Positions 25,159-28,718 of a stretch of 28,718 bases of DNA are shown here, piece after piece. The position numbers and the translations under genes are program-made. Source of the DNA: a virus; the IMG/VR virus record IMGVR_UViG_3300027749_000394, positions 1-28,718 of that record; one strand, 5' to 3'. Under the pieces are notes generated by a model. The model had not been told where the DNA came from, made no database searches, and was given only the letters and a program-made list of their open reading frames with translations. Position 1 is the stretch's first letter. Every line of letters starts with the position of its first letter.

Positions 25159-25173
25159 ATGAGCGCAACTAAT

Positions 25174-26046
25174 TTATTCTGCCCATTCAGCGAGAACTGC
25201 ATCCATGCTAGAAGGCGTAGGAGTAGAAGGTTTTTTCTCTCTTACTACAGGCTCATCGACTGAGGGGGCTACCTCAACAGTGGGTTCTACAAAAGTCAAC
25301 TCTTCTACAGCTTCTTTTTTGCTCGCTGATGGTGAATAAGCTGCCTTAATTGCCATCTTTGCTTCTGGTGAGTTGCCGTGAGTTGTAATTGATTCTAACT
25401 CCTCAATGTTTAATGCCCGTACAGCTCTGAATGTCATTTTTGGTGTTGCTGAATCTGTATCAAACCGCATCTCAGTTACTACGTCTGTGATGTTCATACC
25501 ATTAGAACCTAACAGTTTACCGTACTGGAACAAGGGCATTTTATTACTTTCGCCTTTACCAAATAAAGAAGTAGCTGCTAAAGACAGCTCATAAATTTCA
25601 CCGTTTGCTACATCATTCTCTAACATGACTGCTAATCTATGCACGTATCTGCACGCTCTGCTTTGCCCTTGACCTGAGCCAGCTATGTTCTTAGGGCAAT
25701 TAGCACAGTTAACAGCTTGAGGGGATTCTGAAGTTGCATCTGGTTGTTCGCCATTATTACTCCAACATGCAGGTATCATAGCTACACCTTCTTGATATGT
25801 ATCTGAATAAAACTGTCTTGAAGTCTTAGGGGCTGCAGCTGCAATAATAATATTCATTGCACGGTCTTCATTCTTAGCAACTTCTTGACCGCCTACATTC
25901 ATACGGAAGATATTACCCTTAAGAGAAATCCTACGTGTGCTTGTACCGCCGCCCATTAGGGCTTTAGTTGTTTCACTTAATTCCCTGTTCTTAAAATGTG
26001 AAGGTACTGCGCCGCCATTTTTAAAAATACTTACATCATTGCTCAT
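25174..26046 (-). CDS. Cys4 phage protein, candidate single-stranded DNA-binding protein
   Basis: The 290-aa protein belongs to a phage family I recall from replication modules but that has no settled function. Seen here: a core with KGNIFRMNVGGQEVA, a zinc-type cluster Cys94-x19-Cys114-x2-Cys117-x14-Cys132 (ACWSNNGEQPD, then CANCPKNI, then RACRY), RLAVMLENDV, and a long disordered Pro/Glu/Val section before the short end MDAVLAEWAE. An acidic tail after a flexible linker is the sign of SSB-type proteins that bind partners, and T4 gp32 also has a zinc knuckle. With primase, helicase and thymidylate synthase nearby, ssDNA binding is the best guess. The start overlaps the HTH gene by ATGA. Confidence 0.55.
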   Translation of the reverse strand: MSNDVSIFKNGGAVPSHFKNRELSETTKALMGGGTSTRRISLKGNIFRMNVGGQEVAKNEDRAMNIIIAAAAPKTSRQFYSDTYQEGVAMIPACWSNNGEQPDATSESPQAVNCANCPKNIAGSGQGQSRACRYVHRLAVMLENDVANGEIYELSLAATSLFGKGESNKMPLFQYGKLLGSNGMNITDVVTEMRFDTDSATPKMTFRAVRALNIEELESITTHGNSPEAKMAIKAAYSPSASKKEAVEELTFVEPTVEVAPSVDEPVVREKKPSTPTPSSMDAVLAEWAE

Positions 26047-26258
26047 TGTTGTGCTCCAGCTGGTAGTTTAATAATAGTTGTTCTGTTGTTTAAAAACGCT
26101 CTAACATTGTCTGCGCTATATAATAACTTTGACCCTTGTTTATAACCTTCAAGAGCTCCTTTTTTACGTAGTGCTAGTAGGGTTTGACGCGAGAGGCCTA
26201 GTATCTTAGAAACCTCTGCTCCTGTCAAATACACACTATCTTCATTCTCTTCAATCAT
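26043..26258 (-). CDS. Small helix-turn-helix protein (excisionase/MerR type)
   Basis: The 71-aa product holds one winged HTH of the AlpA/excisionase/HTH_17 kind: YLTGAEVSKILGLSRQTLLALRKKGAL (residues about 10-36), then a wing GYKQGSKLLYSADNVRAFL. These proteins bind DNA as small regulators or as recombination directionality factors. No integrase is in view, so a regulator of early or middle genes is more likely than excision. It follows the 127-aa gene with no gap (TAAATG, GGAG upstream) and overlaps the Cys4 gene by ATGA, so it belongs to the operon of the 26.7-kb promoter, which it may itself control. Confidence 0.75.
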   Translation of the reverse strand: MIEENEDSVYLTGAEVSKILGLSRQTLLALRKKGALEGYKQGSKLLYSADNVRAFLNNRTTIIKLPAGAQQ

Positions 26259-26642
26259 TTACTTTCTCCGAACTGTTACGCTGTATCTACTATCAATATT
26301 CATACCCGGAGGCATGAGGTTTGGGTTTTCATCTAAAAAGCTCTTCATATTAGTTTGATGTACACGTTGCTCTAGTAAGTCCATTGCATCGTGCTCTTTA
26401 ATAAAAGTTCTCATACTGCCCCAGTCACTTGTCCAGTATCTAGTTTTAACTGTTCTAAATACATTACCTGCGGCAGTTCGTAAACCATCTGCGCCTGTCT
26501 CTTTGCAAAGCTCTAGTAGAGCTTGAGTAACTTGGTCTTGTTGTTCTTTAACTTTACTATCTGCTTCATCAAACTCTTTCTGTAACTTTTGTCTGGCATC
26601 ACGCATCTTTATATAGATTGTGACCAGTTGTTCTGCATTCAT
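26259..26642 (-). CDS. Conserved phage protein of unknown function, 127 aa
   Basis: The start is the ATG at 26642, because AAGGAG (26654-26649) lies six bases before it; a TTG five codons further up would put this ribosome site inside the gene. The product has an N-terminal coiled coil (residues about 1-45: EQLVTIYIKMRDARQKLQKEFDEADSK), then LCKETGADGLRTAAGNVFRTVKTRYW, a small beta part, a helix SMRTFIKEHDAMDLLEQRVHQTNMKSFLDEN and the end PPGMNIDSRYSVTVRRK. From memory this order is shared by a widely spread phage family near replication genes. Some Gam-like annotations exist for similar proteins, but I see no proof for that here. It is the first gene after the strong promoter. Confidence 0.7.
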   Translation of the reverse strand: MNAEQLVTIYIKMRDARQKLQKEFDEADSKVKEQQDQVTQALLELCKETGADGLRTAAGNVFRTVKTRYWTSDWGSMRTFIKEHDAMDLLEQRVHQTNMKSFLDENPNLMPPGMNIDSRYSVTVRRK

Positions 26643-26648
26643 TTCGTA

Positions 26649-26654
26649 CTCCTT
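26649..26654 (-). promoter_or_regulatory. Ribosome binding site that fixes the start of the 127-aa gene
   Basis: AAGGAG on the minus strand, six bases before ATG at 26642. It rules out the longer TTG-started reading frame. Confidence 0.85.
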
Positions 26655-26667
26655 CAAAAGAGACTAT

Positions 26668-26696
26668 ATTGTACTACATCTGTTAATTGTCGTCAA
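26668..26696 (-). promoter_or_regulatory. Sigma70-type promoter for the 127-aa / HTH / Cys4 operon
   Basis: On the minus strand, TTGACG (26696-26691) and TACAAT (26673-26668) stand exactly 17 bp apart, each with five of six consensus bases. The -35 box lies in the last codons of thyX and the -10 box after its stop. Transcription would start near 26661, about 18 bases before the 127-aa gene start, leaving just room for AAGGAG. It suggests these genes are read by host RNA polymerase. No operator palindrome is obvious. Confidence 0.85.
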
Positions 26697-27246
26697 GTAA
26701 ATTACCAAATATAATTGGGGCTATTTTTTGCAGTTGTCGTTCAATTTCAAGAGCTACTTCACGTACTTCTGTCTGTGCTGCCTTAGATGATCTAAGTTTT
26801 ATAAAGTCTTTCCAAGCTTGGTAGTTACCTGTCGCATATAACTCAGTCTCTTGCCCTTGTGGCAGTATGTATCTTGCATCTTGTTTTGATACGCCGTGTG
26901 CTCTTAGTTCTTGATATATAAACTTAGACCGTTTTAAATAGTTGTCAATTAAATCCCCATATGGTTCTAATGATTCAGGAATAAATAACTCTGCATCAAC
27001 CTCATCACAATACCTAGAGCTTCTTACAAGATAATCTAAATGTTTACTACGTGTTAGTTGAGCCAAACACACTCTGCTAATCCCCTCGATACGGAACACA
27101 GCAGAGCCAAATCTAAGGACAGATAAGTGCCCCACCCCAATAATGTGCGCCAATCTTTTCTCATCATTTCCTTCTCTGCCGTAGCATATGCCTGCATACT
27201 TCCCTAGATTTAGGGGGTTGGTATGTTCTTCTAGTGTTACTTTCAT
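26683..27246 (-). CDS. thyX: Flavin-dependent thymidylate synthase ThyX
   Basis: ThyX makes dTMP from dUMP with FAD, NADPH and methylene-tetrahydrofolate. The 187-aa protein (usual length about 210-250) has GVGHLSVLRFGSAVFRIEGISR at the start of the fold, the signature region at 66-79, and the C-terminal set ARYILPQ (Arg125), GNYQAWKDFIKLR (Asn141, Arg152) and AQTEVREVA (Gln158). These fit ThyX. The signature RHRx7SxR reads RSKHLDYLVRSSRY here: Arg66, Ser76, Arg78 and Tyr79 are kept, but His is Ser67 and the second Arg is Lys68. The NxR motif has Gln for Arg. Activity is likely but not certain. Its start overlaps the helicase stop by ATGA. It would supply dTMP for phage DNA synthesis. Confidence 0.85.
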   Translation of the reverse strand: MKVTLEEHTNPLNLGKYAGICYGREGNDEKRLAHIIGVGHLSVLRFGSAVFRIEGISRVCLAQLTRSKHLDYLVRSSRYCDEVDAELFIPESLEPYGDLIDNYLKRSKFIYQELRAHGVSKQDARYILPQGQETELYATGNYQAWKDFIKLRSSKAAQTEVREVALEIERQLQKIAPIIFGNLLDDN

Positions 27247-28718
27247 TGCACTATCTCTTTAAATAAATCTAATAGCTTCGTTTGAGAAGCGCCTTTGTTT
27301 TCCAGTACACTTAGTACTTTCTTTTCTACTGGACTTCCTATTAAGTGCACAACATTACACCTATTAATCTGCCCTGCTCTGTGTATGCGAGCGTTAGCTT
27401 GCATGTATGTTTCTAATGATAATGTTATACCCCACCAGACGATTGTATTAGCTGCATGTAATGTAACTCCATGAGCTGCAGCTTGCGGCTGGATAACCAG
27501 TATACGGGGGTCTGGACTAATTTGGAACTGATTAAATATTTCTGCTCTTTTACTTACACTTACACCACCATGTATTACATCTACTGTATGGCCTTCAGCT
27601 AATAACGCTTTTTGTACTAGCTCAATCGTATGTCTAAACATAACAAACACAATAACTTTATGAGATGCTTCTTCTACTATAGCTAGTAGCTCACTAGTTC
27701 TGCCTTTAACATCAAACTCTATTACTTCTCCTGTATCTGAGTACACGCACCCAGCTGATAACTGCAATAACTTATTCAATGCTACCGCTGCATTAGCCGC
27801 TGATATTTCCTCCCCTCCAGCTTGCATAAGCATCTCTTTTTTTAAGAGCTTATAATATTTATCTTGCTGTACCGAAAGTGGCACATCTCTAGTTTGATAT
27901 AAGAGTTCAGGTAAATCTAAACACTCCTCTTTAGTAAACCGTATAGCAGGCTGTAGGATGCTGTGTACTATTGCTTCAGCTTCTGGTCGGTTTTTAAATA
28001 CAAATACTGATTGTCTTACCTGTACTAAATCTCTAAAAGCATTAAACGCTCTAGGTACACTTTTAGGGTTTACTATCTTAGCTAAGCCATATGCATCCAC
28101 TGGAGACTGCGCCGCAGGTGTACCTGTAAGCATCCATAACCATGTGTCTTTCTTAATTAACTTGTTTAAAACCTTCCATCTTTTTGTTGCTACGTTCTTT
28201 AAGTGTGTTGCTTCGTCTACTACTATTAAATCAAAGCCCCCTGCATCTATCTCATCTTGAACAATCTCTACACCATCGTAGTTAATAATAACAATCTCTG
28301 CAGTGCCACCAATAATAGCCGCCCTTTTATCTCGTGCACCATGTGCTATTTCTACAGACCTATGCATAACTGTTCTAAATAAATCTCTACGCCATGCGGC
28401 ATCCATAATGGATAGAGGGCAAATTACTAGCATTCGTTTAACTGCACCTATTGTCATTAGGTAATCAGCTGCCCATATAACAGAGTTGGTTTTGCCTGTG
28501 CCCATCTCGGATAAACAGAAACCCTTTTTGTTTAGTGTTAAAAACTCTGCTGTTACTCGTTGATGGTCAAACGGTTTATACATGCCTGTCCATTTATATT
28601 GAGTGCTTATAGGGGAGGGTATATCTTTAAACCCCATATTGTTTAGTATATGCATCTCACCTAAACCAAACTTAACCCACACTTCATTTTCTGCTACGTG
28701 CTTACTTCTCTCTATGAC
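27243..28718 (-). CDS. SNF2-type helicase/translocase (5' end outside the window)
   Basis: The frame is open to the window edge: twelve more codons without stop lie upstream of the GTG at 28682, so the gene probably starts beyond 28718. Numbering from that GTG, it has the superfamily 2 motifs in order: YKPFDHQRVTA (37-45), Walker A EMGTGKT (59-65), VICPLSIM, DEAT (156-159), LTGTPAAQS (from about 184), and in the second RecA domain KVIVFVMFRHTIEL, DVIHGGV and ANARIHRAGQ (motif VI). This is the SNF2/Rad54-like type common in phages, without chromatin-specific domains. It may remodel DNA-protein complexes or help replication or recombination. It is ATGA-coupled with thyX. Confidence 0.88.
   Translation of the reverse strand, partial: VIERSKHVAENEVWVKFGLGEMHILNNMGFKDIPSPISTQYKWTGMYKPFDHQRVTAEFLTLNKKGFCLSEMGTGKTNSVIWAADYLMTIGAVKRMLVICPLSIMDAAWRRDLFRTVMHRSVEIAHGARDKRAAIIGGTAEIVIINYDGVEIVQDEIDAGGFDLIVVDEATHLKNVATKRWKVLNKLIKKDTWLWMLTGTPAAQSPVDAYGLAKIVNPKSVPRAFNAFRDLVQVRQSVFVFKNRPEAEAIVHSILQPAIRFTKEECLDLPELLYQTRDVPLSVQQDKYYKLLKKEMLMQAGGEEISAANAAVALNKLLQLSAGCVYSDTGEVIEFDVKGRTSELLAIVEEASHKVIVFVMFRHTIELVQKALLAEGHTVDVIHGGVSVSKRAEIFNQFQISPDPRILVIQPQAAAHGVTLHAANTIVWWGITLSLETYMQANARIHRAGQINRCNVVHLIGSPVEKKVLSVLENKGASQTKLLDLFKEIVQ

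Noticed and set aside
25115-25168. N-terminal extension of the primase-helicase (MRSWGLL start)
   Set aside because: Its start codon and first residues lie within a terminator hairpin; conserved-looking sequence begins at 25114.
26043-26258. Excisionase of a prophage
   Set aside because: The fold matches, but there is no integrase, no attachment site and no host sequence; a regulator is simpler.

Overview
The window looks like one continuous piece of a lytic tailed bacteriophage genome (Caudoviricetes), most like a podovirus of an aquatic Gram-negative host. The signs are: an ejection-protein set that ends in a giant protein with an N-terminal lytic transglycosylase (the role T7 gp16 plays); a P22 gp10 / T7 gp12-like tail hub candidate; no tape-measure, tail-sheath or major-tail-tube gene; an Rz/Rz1 spanin pair, which only makes sense for a host with an outer membrane; and a compact replication module with ThyX. 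I see no integrase, no host genes and no tRNA. Terminase, portal, capsid and DNA polymerase are not in the window and probably lie beyond its two edges. The assignment to a phage group rests on gene content recalled from families, not on any search.

Plus strand, 1-22295: one long late (virion and lysis) transcription unit. From left to right it holds the tail end of an unknown gene, a 51-aa conserved small protein, a head-to-tail adaptor candidate, a small virion protein candidate, a fibre-like protein, a seven-bladed beta-propeller, two short proteins (the second like a tail-fibre assembly chaperone), and a lysis cassette (holin candidate, i-spanin with the o-spanin nested inside it in another frame, GH24 endolysin). 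Then come a small unknown protein, a tail-collar-domain protein, a mini zinc ribbon, the tail hub/DNA-stabilisation candidate, a C1q/TNF-like protein, a cupin, and four ejection-type genes of 567, 140, 1062 and 2311 codons. Many neighbours overlap by ATGA or TAATG, so translational coupling is likely. A GC-rich hairpin with a T-run at 22301-22323 ends the unit.

Minus strand, 28718-22325: replication and nucleotide metabolism. Read in the direction of transcription: an SNF2-type helicase (5' end outside the window), ThyX, then a textbook sigma70-type promoter (TTGACG, 17 bp, TACAAT) lying across the end of thyX, a 127-aa phage protein of unknown role, a small HTH protein, a Cys4 protein that may bind single-stranded DNA, a clear rho-independent terminator at 25135-25158, and finally a 929-aa AEP primase / DUF927-like helicase fusion. 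The two halves of the window converge at about 22.3 kb.

No gene set here looks like a wholly new system. The most unusual material is the 2311-aa polyvalent protein (transglycosylase, hydrophobic part, low-complexity linkers, HEMGH zincin, large C-terminal part), the frequency of near-perfect tandem DNA repeats in virion genes (propeller, PQ, Gly/Ala, EVKAP, KETEA), a ThyX with a changed signature motif, and the fully embedded o-spanin.
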